Shown in pieces: positions 49,790-61,388 of a stretch of 64,000 nucleotides of DNA (its first letter is position 1; each line of letters starts with the position of its first letter). The position numbers and the translations under genes were made by a program. The stretch comes from Lineus longissimus (taxonomy: Eukaryota > Nemertea > Pilidiophora > Heteronemertea > Lineidae), in assembly GCF_910592395.1 (NCBI RefSeq), contig NC_088323.1, positions 1,180,001-1,244,000 on the forward strand, read 5' to 3'. The notes under the pieces are model-generated. The model saw nothing but the letters and a program-made list of their open reading frames with translations, was not told the origin of the DNA and made no database searches.

Positions 49790-50310
49790 ACAGGGAGCTG
49801 GGATCACATTCTGGTAGAGCATCAACACAGACAAGGAATTAAGTTGGTGAGATCACATCTCCCTAATCTTTCCTGAGCTTTACACGGAGACTAAGAGTTC
49901 CATCCACTTTCTTGACTTTTACTATTGCCGTCCTGTACCACGGTACGTGAAGTTCTTAACTCGCTTGTAGAGCTGGCCGGCGATGCCCTTCTCAAGCCAT
50001 TCAGCTCGAAGCACTCGATCTTCCCAAACCCAATCAAAAGCTTGCACTGTGTGTTCTTCTTCTCCCTGAGGCCATTTCCAATTTCTTGGGCGATAAATGT
50101 CAGCTGGAATTCAGTGCTTCTATGCTTTCCATAGCCTGTTCGGGTTGAGTTAGGAGGTCTTTTGTCTCCAGATGCCACGTCAGTCGGCTGCTTACTATAT
50201 CCTTTCAAGTAGCTTACAAGCTGATAGATGTGAGGTTATTTTGAATCGTCTTGTACTTATCTCTTTTAAGCATTGGAATGATACTGGCTTCATCCCTGTG
50301 ACTGTGCTTT
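49790..50310 (-). pseudogene. Non-LTR retrotransposon reverse transcriptase, decayed fragment
   Basis: Read on the minus strand, from 50310 down to 49790, the sequence carries successive reverse-transcriptase blocks of the Jockey/CR1-like type in shifted frames. These are EASIIPMLKRDKYK, NNLTSISL then a stop, GYGKHRSTEFQLTFIAQEI, then after a frameshift and small deletion QAFDWVWEDRVL (from the family's KAFDxVW block), EKGIAGQLYKRVKNF, VDGTLSLRVKLRK, and finally GDVISPT-stop-FLV. The catalytic block before KAFD is deleted, the PQG segment is eroded and the downstream YADD block is not found. Stops and frameshifts show the copy is dead. About 170 codons remain. No poly-A tail or target duplication was located, so the ends are approximate. 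Confidence 0.85.
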
Positions 50311-53300
50311 TCCTACAGCTATGCTCTCAGCATTGTAACATACAACCTCTTTCGGGTGTTTTGTTCAACTGAATACCAAAATAACTCAAAGGTCTATCAC
50401 TATCGACAGCTTATAACATCTTAAGCTACTCATTGTCATGAGAAATAATAGCCAAGTTGCTACAGGAATCCTGAACACTTACTAGACAACTGTCCCCAGC
50501 GGCAACTCTAAGTGGAATGGCTTAGATAAGAATATCTAGAATGAACATGCTAAGATGATAATTCCGTAGCCATCTTTGCTTTTATGTATTGTGTTTTTTT
50601 GTAGTTCAATCCCACTCATTTCCCTGGAGCATATATGACAAGCCATATCAGAAATAACCCATTTCCGATCGCTGCGATAGTGTCACTCAAATTGAGACGA
50701 TCCACTGATCATCGCTGACTTCAAAGTGACGCGAGATCTCGCAGCGGGCACGTGGTTGTATCGGGATGGCTTAGCAAACAGCCATGGCATACCTCTGAAG
50801 ACCACCACACAATTACGTTGCTTGATATCACTGGCTTCATAGACAGAGATACCAATAGTCTTCTGTGCGAGTCGTCCATCAACGGGCATCCCTTCGTATC
50901 TTCAGTCGAAAACACTCGGCATGAGAGCGGTTAATATCGTTTGTTAAACGAGTCCACATACTCGCGAAGAAATTGCGTACTCGGTCCAGTAGTTTATGTC
51001 ATAGTGGTTTCTTTTATATTTCTAAGCTAGGGATGGTTCGTTGTGAACAGAAAGCGACCCCATCATGACATAAAAAGTTAAAGGCAGCTGTGTTGTGAGA
51101 TAAGAAGGGATCAACGTTCTGTGTATAGTTTTTCTTCAGATGCTTCCTACCCATACGTCACAGCTACTCTATCTGGTTTCGAGTAGCGAAAACACTTATG
51201 CACTTTTATTTGCCGCCACTTCTCGCTACCATCTAACTGAACTTTGATCCGACAGCAGTCAGTTCGGTTCAGTCAGGTATTCTATTGATCTCAAAGTCCA
51301 TTCGAAAGTCAGAGACCCAGCCATTATCTCTTGAGACGTGGAAAGGACACTGGGAAAAGTATTTTTTCGTTGAATTCATTTTGAAGATATCGTGGACGGC
51401 GAGGCGTGTTGGTTAAGCTACTCAAACCAACGTGGACTTTATTCCGAAACGGACATACTGTGTGTGATCCAGGACCAAGAGACTGCTATAATCGTTTCGT
51501 TCTGTGAATAAGACATGGTGCCAAAAACTTCCAAATGTCCGGGCAAAAAATACCCCATTCAAGAAACAGAAATGGGTATGTGTTGGACTGCTTTTTCTCG
51601 ACCGAGGACGTTATATGCACAGCCCAAGAGCTAACGCCGAAGGACGACCTGAGAAAACAATGTAGTGAACGCCAAACATTTGGTTCATCGTCTAGCCAAG
51701 GTGTAGATCATCACTTAACTATCTGGTGTGGTTAACTTTCTTCAATTTAGTTAGAGTCAGAAGGAAGGCAACAAATAATCAAATTACTCCTGTCAACCCT
51801 TTAGAGCCTTAGTACGAACATTCGTAAGGTTTCCTGCTACGTAATTCCCTGAAGACATCAGTAATTTGTCCACCGTAGTCACAGATCTTCCCGATGCCAA
51901 GAGGCCTGGCTATGATGTAGTCTGACATTCTGAAGCCGGAAAATGCCAATGTAACATCAAAACAAGTCGAGATCATTTCTGTAACAGAGACAAACCTGAG
52001 TGTTGTGTTCCTTATCAAAAAAAGTGCACTTGACATAGGTTAGAACTGAAGAGGTTTTAAGGTATTCATCAAAAGAGCTAAAAAAAAGTGGAAGTCTTCC
52101 AATAGCCTTGACTGTAATAGAGAGGAAATATCAAACTTGTAACAAGTGTATGAGGAACTAGCAAGAGAAAATGAGCAGCGAAACCAAAAACGGGCAAATA
52201 TCTGAAGTCAATGGTTTCCTCTTGTTTCAAGAGGCAAAAGCGTTGAGGCCATATTTCGGAATGCATCTCTCTCATTAATAGTGTCTTTATCAAGCTAATC
52301 ACAATAACATCAACTTTTCCTATAAATATACATTTACCTTCACTGATAGCTGTCACCTACCCCAGATAAAGTCCATTACTATGTGACAGAGGCTCCATAA
52401 TCTAGTAGTAGATTGGGTTTGATGGACTACTTAGACGTACAGGGCAGATGGTTGTCCAGTGGTTCACAATTTGACCAACAGGAGTTAAAATGTGTGAGCT
52501 GGTGCTTTATGTGGCCCAGGGTTGGCGTCCTCTACAGGTTGTCCAGGATGCTAGCCAACGTAATGCCAACGTATGATAGTTGTGTGTATGACGTGTTACA
52601 CGTGTGGCAATCTGTAGCATGAGGCCAAACTCCGTCAACCTCTTCAGTCACAGAGTGGTGTAGGCTACATCACAAAGTAACTTGCACCAATCTATGATGA
52701 CCCGCGGGAAACTTACCCAGGACACGTAGTAGGAGAAAATGTGTCCTCTTCAAAACCGTTTGTAACAATTTGGTCGCTTTTCCGGACGCAAACATAACAA
52801 ACAATCAAATTTAACCAGAATTTCTACTATCATTTTGTGCATTTTCATCTAATGACACGTGCATCCCGTTTCCCATGCGAAATTTAGAACCGATAGGAGA
52901 ATGACACGATGAAATATGTTTTAAGTATAAGAACATGTGATAAATCTACTTTCATCCTATTCAGCAAACATGAGAATAAAAAGACCTTTGTTGCAAGGAA
53001 CTTAAGCCATTTTAGCTCCTTGTTCTGCGCTGAAATAGATATAAAACAAGTGCAACTCTTCAGAAATTTTTTTAAAGAATATAACAGACTCCTACCTTAA
53101 ATTATTGCTTTATAATCCTCTTATCGCAATTAAAGAAAAAAAGGCTAACGGTATCCTTAATGATTGTCAGCGGCAATAAAAAAATCCAAGAAAGAAAATC
53201 GAATCGTTAAGTCAAGTTGTCGATAACATATACGATATAACATGTCTTTACTGAGTTTACACATAGTTACCGGTTGTCCATTACATGGTGCTGTAGATGA

Positions 53301-53353
53301 ATCGATAGAGCAGGGGGAGGTGGCGGTGATGTGGCACCCAAGAAGATACATAT
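50311..53353. other. Mostly non-coding, one possible exon
   Basis: No recognisable gene. The left end may still contain a few decayed codons of the retrotransposon. The only exon-like feature is at 51809-51978. Other frames are short and without motif. Confidence 0.45.
51809..51978 (-). CDS. Possible terminal exon, family unknown
   Basis: A strong acceptor (GTTTGTCTCTGTTACAG, ending before 51978) is followed on the minus strand by 55 open codons and a stop at 51809. Peptide pieces are ISTCFDVTLAFSGFRMSDYI and GKICDYGGQITDVFREL. A neighbouring frame just upstream (SSFDEYLKTSSVLTYVKC, around 52090-52020) is also open and runs into the acceptor region, so the locus could instead be one frame-shifted coding relic. 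No family is recognised. Confidence 0.13.
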
Positions 53354-53425
53354 CTCATCCCGGAACTGAAGGAGAGTGTCTTACTTGTGATGGGAAGGTC
53401 GTTGGTTCGAGGCACAGCCACGGCT
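53354..53425 (+). repeat. tRNA-derived sequence, tRNA-Thr-like anticodon arm
   Basis: The segment has an A-box-like TATCTCATCCCGGAACTGA, then TCTTA-CTTGTGA-TGGGA, which folds as an anticodon arm using G-T pairs with formal anticodon TGT. AAGGTCG and a B-box-like GTTGGTTCGAGGC follow. The downstream T-stem and acceptor strand are eroded. The order and spacing match heads of tRNA-derived SINEs. It is too damaged for a working tRNA gene. Confidence 0.4.
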
Positions 53426-53809
53426 ACTCGGTATTTACTCGGTTTCTACTGAAAGGTTTCTGGGGGGATGATTGAAATGTACTCTGAGGCAGTACAGTAT
53501 GCTATGCTATATAAAACGCTGGAAACGCCGGGTTTTTTTCATTTTTGGGTTGTGGATGTTTGGAAACAGATGTTATAGAAGCAATGAGCGGTGACGTACT
53601 GCACTTATATTTAGAGGCGTCAGTGTATTTTGCAAGAAGCTTGTGGCCGTCTTCTTAGACTCTCTCGGTATAGATGTTGTTCTTTTAAGGTGCTTTAGAG
53701 CGGCTCAAAGAGAATATGTATTGAGGGAATGATGAGATTATAAAAATGTGCCTCTATATTTGCTTTGAAACTACCCCATCCTGTACCATATAAACCTCTG
53801 ACCACAAAT

Positions 53810-54029
53810 GTGACTCGCTCTACCAAAACTAGGCGCTTGTCGCATCTGAACTTGACAGGTTGATACGGACTTGTTGTTCATTTCCCTATTGTAGACCTTT
53901 TGTGAAATCTATTACAAACTGATTTGGTCGCATTTCACAAAAGGTCTACAATAGGGAAATGAACAACAAGTCCGTATCAACCTGTCAAGTTCAGATGCGA
54001 CAAGCGCCTAGTTTTGGTAGAGCGGGTCA
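53810..54029. repeat. Nearly perfect 99-bp inverted repeat (fold-back)
   Basis: The left arm (53810-53908, GTGACTCGCTCTACC to TTTTGTGAAAT) and right arm (53932-54029, ATTTCACAAAGG to GGTAGAGCGGGTCAC) are reverse complements with one substitution and a single 1-nt length difference in a T/A run. The spacer is 23 nt. There is no coding capacity. Short AAAT words sit just outside both arms, possibly a target duplication but too short to judge. Candidates are a fold-back/MITE element, a recent template-switch palindrome, or a long-hairpin RNA locus. An assembly or chimera artefact should be excluded. Confidence 0.95.
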
Positions 54030-57024
54030 CAAATTCCAAAGCTATCATACCTCTGCGTCTACTGTTTAGATCCATGTAGCTTATTTCAACTACAGTATTT
54101 ATCAACCCACGATGCGCTCTTTTTGTCTATGCCGTGAGCACCAGATCAAAGCAATCATGCCTGAATAGCCAAGAGCGTCTTGAAAGACCTTTTAAATCCG
54201 AAGGAATAGTTTTTTCAAATCTTAAATGACACGCTACATAGCTACATGAATAACGTGTTACCGGCGGCCGTGTAATGGTAATCAGAGAGGAAACTATTCA
54301 GGACCGACGATTCTTGGTCATCATAGCGGGGTGGTCGCGTTACAGGAGTGGCCGTCGACCGGGGTTCCTCTGCACTACTATCAGTACCCTGAAGAGGCCA
54401 ACAACAGACACTTCAAATGACAAATGATTGACAGAATGATTGACAAATACTAGCTTCCTAATTACCTCTGCATGCAGATCACACTTTATCCCCTTTACCT
54501 GAAATGAAAATGTCACAAACGGAAAAACGTATTAAAGAAGACTCAAAGCATCACATCCAAAACACCTTAAAAGCAGTTTGACTAGATGTTGTCATTCTTT
54601 GCCAAATGCACTGGATTTAAAGCAACAGTCGAAATTACTCTTCCTAGGCATGTTTGAAGTTACTAAGCCTCTTTGGGAGAAGGCTTATAATTACGAGGTG
54701 CTTCTTTAGGTCTTTAATACCCCTCGCATTCCTCTGGCTCTTCATGTTTGAAGACAACACTTTGATGATAGAGTCCTCTCGCACGTCCTGCGGCTCAAAC
54801 AAACAAAAACCAATCATACAAAATAAGATTCGATTCCTGTAACTTTTTAACTTTTTTTCTTTCAATTTGATGATTCTGTGACTTGAACTAATTTAAAAGT
54901 GCATACAATAAGGCCAAGCACGACCGAAAAAAAAGTGTAGGATCAATGATGTTAAAAAAAATCTTTGCACGAATAAGACACGTCGTTGTCAATTCCTCCA
55001 CACCCCTGATCGGCAATAATGGCCGCAGGAGACATGACCGAATTAGTCGTTGCGAAAAAGGAGTGAAAAAGAATTTCAAATAGATTTATATTCCTTGCTT
55101 TTTAGAAGATAATCCGTCGAAGTTGACAGTCCATCTTGGAGTACAAAGAATGCGTCCATATGCGAATTCATTCTCCAGTTCCTTTCATAGACAGACGTAA
55201 TGGAACAAGCCTAAATAGGTTTCAAAGCATTCAACCTCGCAATGTAATTGCTGCTTTGGTTAAAGAAGGTTTGAATCGTGTTTTGAGTCACAGAGCGCGG
55301 ATGAGTTTGAAACAGACTTAAGCGATTTTTGAACAAACATGTCTATTGTTATTTTAGTGTAAAGTGACATTTGTATTTATCACTTACTAATGCTACAAGC
55401 AGACTGTCCCTGTACCTAGCTGCCTTCGATCTGGTTGCCCATTCTAATTCAAAATCTTACTTTTTATCAGATTCACTCTAGACTTGGTCATGTTGAGCAC
55501 CATCTATGGTAAGATATGTTTCAGCCTTATTATATGTGAGAGCATCGCCCTGCTCATCACTTGAAATTTTTTTTCGTTTTCATTAGCTTGTCATGATTTT
55601 CAGTCGTGATGTCTGAAGCAATTTGCTTCTCATATCTTATTCTTTTCTCATGTTTTTGCAAGTCAAAAACGGCAAAGGGGAATTGGCATGAATTTCTTCT
55701 TAAAGCAAAATGACTGATTGTAAGTCATCTTTCGGAAGAACAACAATCTATTCAGACAATGTATATGATCAATATGATTCTTGGTGAAATGGACCAGTCA
55801 CAGTCTGTTCACACATCCTCTCGCTCTGTGGTGACAGCATCCGTTCAATCACTCTAAATGGACCGAAAATTGGGCGTAAGAAAGTGCACCTTCGCCACTT
55901 TAATCGACTTTCAAAAGCTTCCTCGCAATTAGAGCAACCATTGAACAGCGTTTCCGACTGATGAAGGGTGTCAGTTACGATTTGCGGGGTTAAGATTTGA
56001 TGTTCATTTTCTCAACATCTTCAGTGCGACATCTAGCAAAGTGTGGTGTTTTTTGATAAACAGTTAAATTGTTAGATTCACTCATTGATAGTATTACGCT
56101 GTTCAGCTGAGACGTATTTCTGTAACCTTTGACTCTTCAATCTCATCGTGGAGGTAACAGAGTATTGGAATTGATCCTTGAATTTGTCAATCAAATCAAA
56201 TTTGATCCATTCACGAAAATGCTCATGACTTAATCTATTTAAGTAAAACTATCTTGCACGGATACAATATAAGGGTGTTCATTTGTAATGCAATCAAAAG
56301 GTCTCTCTGAGAAATAAAATATTTCCCAAGATATGAGTATAAAAAGCATTTAAGGAGGATTTGTTGAACACAATGAAATGGGTTGAACACCATCTTCTCA
56401 TGAATGGATTATCTCAATCAAGGTTTCTATCGTCGAATGCTGGACTGTTGGTACGACATCGCCTGACTAAAATGCTCACACCACGTTGAGCAATGTCTCT
56501 CCGGGACTATCCCTTACCATCTCATTATGTTGTCAGACTCATTTGTTGCTTAAACGAGGAAGATGCCATGGTAAAACATGTTTCCGTCTATGTATAGTTG
56601 GTGAAAGAACATGGGGTGAAGGTCGATTCCATCACATGCGAGCATTGAGTTTAGCCTGACAGCCAGCAATCATAGAAAGTTGTCCACTCCACTTAAGAGG
56701 CATAGACTGCTCTCGAAATTGTAAGTCACTTGGTGATGTTGGTTTAGGCAAGAACCACGTCATTCGCCCTTCTCATGAAAGATGTGTGTAATTAATTGGT
56801 AACTACCATCGCCCTTTCTCCATCCTAAACTGTTAAAGCTGACATGCATGCATAAAAACCCTAAAGGCCAAGCCAAAACACAAACGCTCGACCACCAAAC
56901 GACCAACTGGACTCAAAACATGATAGATACCCAACGACTGCTCTCACTTGACTGCAAAAAACAAGTTAATTGACGAAACTGATCATAGAGAAGCTCGTGC
57001 CAAGAAAAAATGAAAAACATTCCT
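54030..57024. other. Mostly non-coding, one possible exon
   Basis: About 3 kb of AT-rich sequence. The only exon-like feature is at 54262-54388. No other motif or repeat stands out. Confidence 0.45.
54262..54388 (-). CDS. Possible internal exon, family unknown
   Basis: On the minus strand a good acceptor (GTTGTTGGCCTCTTCAG) precedes 54388 and a donor (GCCGCCG|GTAACA) follows 54262. Between them only one of the three frames is open, giving 42 codons plus one base. The peptide is Ser/Thr/Pro-rich then acidic-aromatic, for example STATPVTRPPRYDDQESS and LNSFLSDYHYTAA. The interval is noticeably more GC-rich than its flanks, which is typical of exons in such genomes. No domain is recognised, and no connecting exon was identified on either side. 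Confidence 0.2.
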
Positions 57025-57092
57025 CGCGCGGGTTCGAACTCGGAACCCTCGACACTTGATCCTTGCCGTCTTACCCACTATGCCATCAATCC
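57025..57092 (-). repeat. tRNA-derived sequence (probable SINE head)
   Basis: Minus-strand reading gives an A-box TGGCATAGTGGGTAAGACGG and a B-box-like GAGTTCGAACCCGCG about 40 nt later, the spacing of a tRNA promoter. The anticodon arm pairs poorly and acceptor strands do not match, so it is a relic. It lies about 75 bp left of dispersed-repeat copy 3, with which it may or may not be associated. The copy at 5376 has no such neighbour. Confidence 0.5.
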
Positions 57093-57167
57093 GTTGTTGT
57101 AAAGGGACATCGTTATCTGTTTTTGATTTCACTTACAAGCTTGACAGAAAGACATCTTTTGTGCTAT

Positions 57168-57588
57168 CTGTTCCATTTTCAGTTTCAAAGTGGCATTTAA
57201 ATTGTGCCCTTTTACAATATTGGCAAAGTGAATTCATAAGATACATAATCAGGAGATGAACATGACACCCTGCGATGATTATATGAGCACCCAGCTATTT
57301 TTCGAGTTTTAAAGATGCAAAACAATTTCCCGCTTTGCTAGTATTAAAACCATGCGTGTATTGAGGAACTGTCTGATGAGGTGGCATTTGATTTCAAACA
57401 ATAATCGTTCGAGGTCGAAATGGCCAATGCTCTGTTGATGAATAGGGTGGCGCCACTGCGGCCTGCTGGTAGGCGTTTGAGGGCGTTTGAAACATGGCTG
57501 ACCGTTCGTTCAAAACATGGCGGACGGACGTTAGTGTTTTCTGACCTGGCCGCTAGGGTTTTTGTGCATGCATGTCAGCTTCAAACCC
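57168..57588. repeat. Dispersed repeat, copy 3
   Basis: This copy is homologous to 5376-5768 from CTGTTCCATTTTCAG to the GCATGTCAGCTTC end, with substitutions and indels spread throughout. It lacks the 21-bp satellite on its left, showing that the satellite is not an integral part of the element or has been lost here. A 105-codon plus-strand frame (57420-57737) overlaps the right part but also runs into unique sequence, and I regard it as chance. Confidence 0.85.
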
Positions 57589-60500
57589 GGCGCTATTGTA
57601 GAATTTCACAACAAAGAATTGTCGTGGCAAATTTGAAGCAAGGTTTCAGGAGCCAACGACTGAAAATTCTATTAGTTGCATTCCATAAGCTTCTTGCCAG
57701 ATGTCTCAATTTCCTAATAACACACGATCTAGCCTGATAACGGTGAACGATAATAGATCCGATCGCTATCTTTCGATGAAATGTGACTACTGGCAGCCTT
57801 TTCTGATACACCGGACTCCTTTAAATCCCACGCCTCCTACAAAAGATGCACGGAACTAACTCAGTCGATACCACCTGTTAGCAGCCTCTTTGCATATAGT
57901 CTCATAATCAATAGAGCGCAGGAACTGTTGTACACTTCATGAGTTTTTTCTGCGATATGTCTGATCATAGTGATAACGCACCTTCTGTAAAGACTTAGAT
58001 CTTTAACGTTTAGGCTAGGATTCGGTTTGACTTCTCATTGTAAACCAAACGTGTGCCATGTGCGTCCGCAATCTCCGTTAGTGAATGAGGCAATCTTCTT
58101 CCGGCGGGTGTGACGTGATCACGTTTCCTTCCTGAAAACTATCCGAATCGGCTCAGCGTTTCGGTAGGAATGAAAATGAATCACATTCTTTAATGAAGTG
58201 AACTCAACACTCAACAGGCGTGTTTTTGTCAGTTTTAAGGTTCTTATCAAGCGGATTCCGAATTTGTCAAGACACAGGAGATTATCTCTGAAATAAATGG
58301 ATGACGTGAGCGGAAAATGATTAAGAAATTAATACTGTGCTGGTTGATTATTTTGACTGTTGCTTTCGGCTCGATTATCAGATGTGTCGTGTCATTTTTT
58401 ATGACTAAATCAATTTAAGTCACAAGACACGACAAAAGCTAACTATTTTATTTCATGGACGTTCCCCACCCCCACTTATGATCACTACTGGTGGGTATCG
58501 TCACATTCCAAGTCCATTTATCCACCATAAACCATCTTCTCAGCTGGTCAGCATCCGAGGATGGAGGCGTGGGCGGACAGCACTTGTCTACGTTTGTCAC
58601 CTCTGGTTACCCACAATCATTCAGAATATATAATCCGGATATTGCGGTTCATCTCATCCTCACGTCATATGTCATTTGGATGGTTCTATCAAGTTTGCCC
58701 TAGCGGGCAGTCAGTGACAGACGCATCCGGTGTCAAAGAGACATTCCCAAGACAAGTCCCCAAGTTACATAGGAGTGCTTTGTGTTCTTCGATGCAGAGA
58801 TGTATAAATTAATGCTTCTTGATTCGCGAGGAAATGAGACATTCGCGCATGGTCCTCAGAAAGTATGTCATCGGCATTAGAGTTAGTGTCATATTGCTGT
58901 TAATTGTACTGCCACATGTTCTAGGCAAAACATGTTTCATCAGTATGATTCTTTGGGCAAAGATACGGTGGTAAGCTCATGAAAACATTGCGATGGTGAA
59001 GGTTCATATCCAACATAATGGTTTCGGCCGTCACGGAAAAGTCTTAATTCATTCCCATCTCAGTGACACGCTTAAATACCAAACCGACGATACAGATCCA
59101 AGAAATCTGGAAGCTAACATTCCTTTTACTACACCCTATATCAAATGTCAATATGTCGTTCAAAGAGCTGAGTTGGCTTTTAGAAATCCAATCTCAATCT
59201 AATCGGTCGTTGATATTTGACACAACTCAAATCAATAAATTAATTTCTTCAAGATTTTTTCGAAATTAGAATATTCGAAAATTTGTTTTTATCGCTTTTA
59301 AACGTAAGCTACGCAGGGAAATGTTACCCTAATGACATAAACCCAAGGCTTTCACGAATTCCGTGGTACTAATGGCAGATATCAGTCAAACCTGATAGAG
59401 TTAAAATGCAGTTGATATCCTCCCACAAAGCAACCCAAACATCAGCTTTCAGTAGGTTAGTTATCAATCTTCGAAAACGGCACGATAGAGCTATCAAAAT
59501 CCCATCCTCGGGATGTGGGGAGTAGAAGAACACGATGAGAGTGTTATAGCCAAGCCGGGGGGAGGATATCTGACAGGGTGCATAACCCGGGGTGCTCATC
59601 ATATTGTGCAAATTCTAGGTGTTTCCAATACGTCTGCTGAACACATCTCCCCAGGCGTATACCTGGGAGATAATGAGATTCTTCAGTGAACCATAACGAA
59701 GTAGTTCCCGAGTAAAGTCGTGTACATGACTGATGCCACGCCCAGTCAAGAACATAATGATGCAACGAAGATAAGCTAGCGTAGCTCGCCCCAGACAACG
59801 CGACTAGTACGATCTCAAATTAGCTGGTGTTTTTATGAAGGGCAACAAATGTGACTTGATAGTATATTGTTCATATTGACATTCTGTCAGGTCTCCTCAT
59901 ATCATAACTGATCAGATGGTGCCTGCTATCACGCATCGTAGCCAACAGGAGGTCTGGCGACGCCTTTTGCCCTCATAACGAAAGAGGCAGCGCCGAACCA
60001 ACCTTGTAAATTTTCGACTTGTAAATAGTCCATGTTGATAGACAAATCAGATATCAAAATTGGTGCATCTGATTTAGGTTGGATGGAGATCGATCTTCCG
60101 GATGAGCGGTTTAGATCGTGTCGACACAGAAAGCTTCTCATTTCTCTTCTCGATCGAATACCATTTTCCAATATGCAACAAAGTGTGCGAAAAAACGCGC
60201 CGTTTTCCATTAGTTCACCTGTGTCATCAGAAACGTTTACTTTCAGGTAACTATCGTGTCTGCTGAGAAATAAAGGCTGAAAAAAACACTTAGGGAACCG
60301 GATTCCAAAGGACGAATAGACCATTGCAAATATCTTACCACTCTGAACCAAAGCGGTACTCTTTTTCCCCTTCGTACATATATATGGATTTACGCCAAAA
60401 TAGGTGTGATCATCAAATATCTGGATGCAAAGACCATCCCCGTGTTATTGTTTTTTTGTCGTACATGTGTATACAGAGAAAGCTGTAGACCGAGGATTAG

Positions 60501-61316
60501 ATGCACTTTGGTTGCCGGCAGCCAGAGAGTAAGGAGAAGTTTCTACGATCACTGAAAAGCACTTACGTCAATCAACAACAAAACAAAGCCAGGTGGTTTT
60601 CTTTCTGTACTAGATCACCCTTTGATCAATAGACGAGACACGTAATGCATATAAGAATCGTAGATGTTCTCTCATCCAAGATATAATGGACATCTGGACA
60701 TCTGACTGCAAATGGCGACGTATTTTGCCTCTGAACGAGCACTCCATGACTGATTACGTCGAAGACATAACAACTGACAAAAAACAACGATTGGCATAGT
60801 TTTTCCATCTCCTTTGTTTGTACGATTGCCAAGGATGATCAGAGCGCCATTCGTACGCTCTGTTCATTTTGCCAGCGAGTAACTACATGTACTGTTGATT
60901 CAGGCGGTAATTTATTTCTCAAAGGCCTTCCAGCTGAGCAATCGTAAGGAGCGGTGACCACTCTCTCAATATCGACAAGACGACGAAATATACTCTGTAA
61001 TTGTGGCGAGTTACCTTAACCCATAAGGACGCACCTACGGCCCACGCCGACAGCGGGAATCCCTAAATGACGTCAGGTGGAATATTTAAGCGACAGTACC
61101 ACAACGAATACAATACTATTAGAAGCCCTTGTATTGTATCCATAACACATATTACAAAGTGGTTCATTGAGACTGAGAGTGTTTGACTAAATATTCATAC
61201 ATTAAGAAAAAAGTGATATTCATTCGCTAAACCGAGGTTTACCACCATATCCAGTAAATCGTCTGTGCTGTCACTTGTTGTATTAATGCACTAGTAACAC
61301 AGGTTGCTGATAGAAC
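57589..61316. other. Mostly non-coding, one possible exon
   Basis: About 3.7 kb. The only exon-like frame is at 59929-60262. A small inverted repeat, TGTCGTGTC at 58385 and GACACGACA at 58426, spans 50 bp. TACATGTA lies at 60884. Confidence 0.45.
59929..60262 (-). CDS. Possible terminal exon, family unknown
   Basis: A good acceptor (CCTTTATTTCTCAG ending before 60262) opens 110 codons on the minus strand to a TGA at 59929. Peptide pieces are SDDTGELMENGAFFRTLC, SGRSISIQPKSDAPILISDL and FGAASFVMRAKGVARPPV. This frame extends further upstream to 60351, so the acceptor is optional. A few frames of this length are expected by chance in the window. No family is recognised. Confidence 0.15.
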
Positions 61317-61388
61317 GGCTCCTTGGTCTCGTGGCACAATTCTCGCTTAGGCTGCGAGAGGTCCCGGGTTCGACTCTTTGCTAAGCTG
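61317..61388 (+). pseudogene. tRNA-Pro(AGG)-derived pseudogene or SINE head
   Basis: GGCTCCTTGGTCTCGTGGC, then TTCTCGCTTAGGCTGCGAGA and GGTCCCGGGTTCGA, closely follow a eukaryotic tRNA-Pro. The anticodon arm (CTCGC, TTAGGCT, GCGAG) is intact with anticodon AGG, and both internal promoter boxes are preserved. After the T-loop the 3' half of the T-stem and the acceptor strand no longer pair (CTTTG, CTAAGCT), so a functional tRNA is unlikely. The sequence beyond could be the body of a tRNA-derived SINE. Confidence 0.7.

Noticed and set aside
57420-57737. 105-codon plus-strand frame as a gene
   Set aside because: Half of it lies in dispersed-repeat copy 3, and the equivalent region of copy 2 does not preserve the frame.
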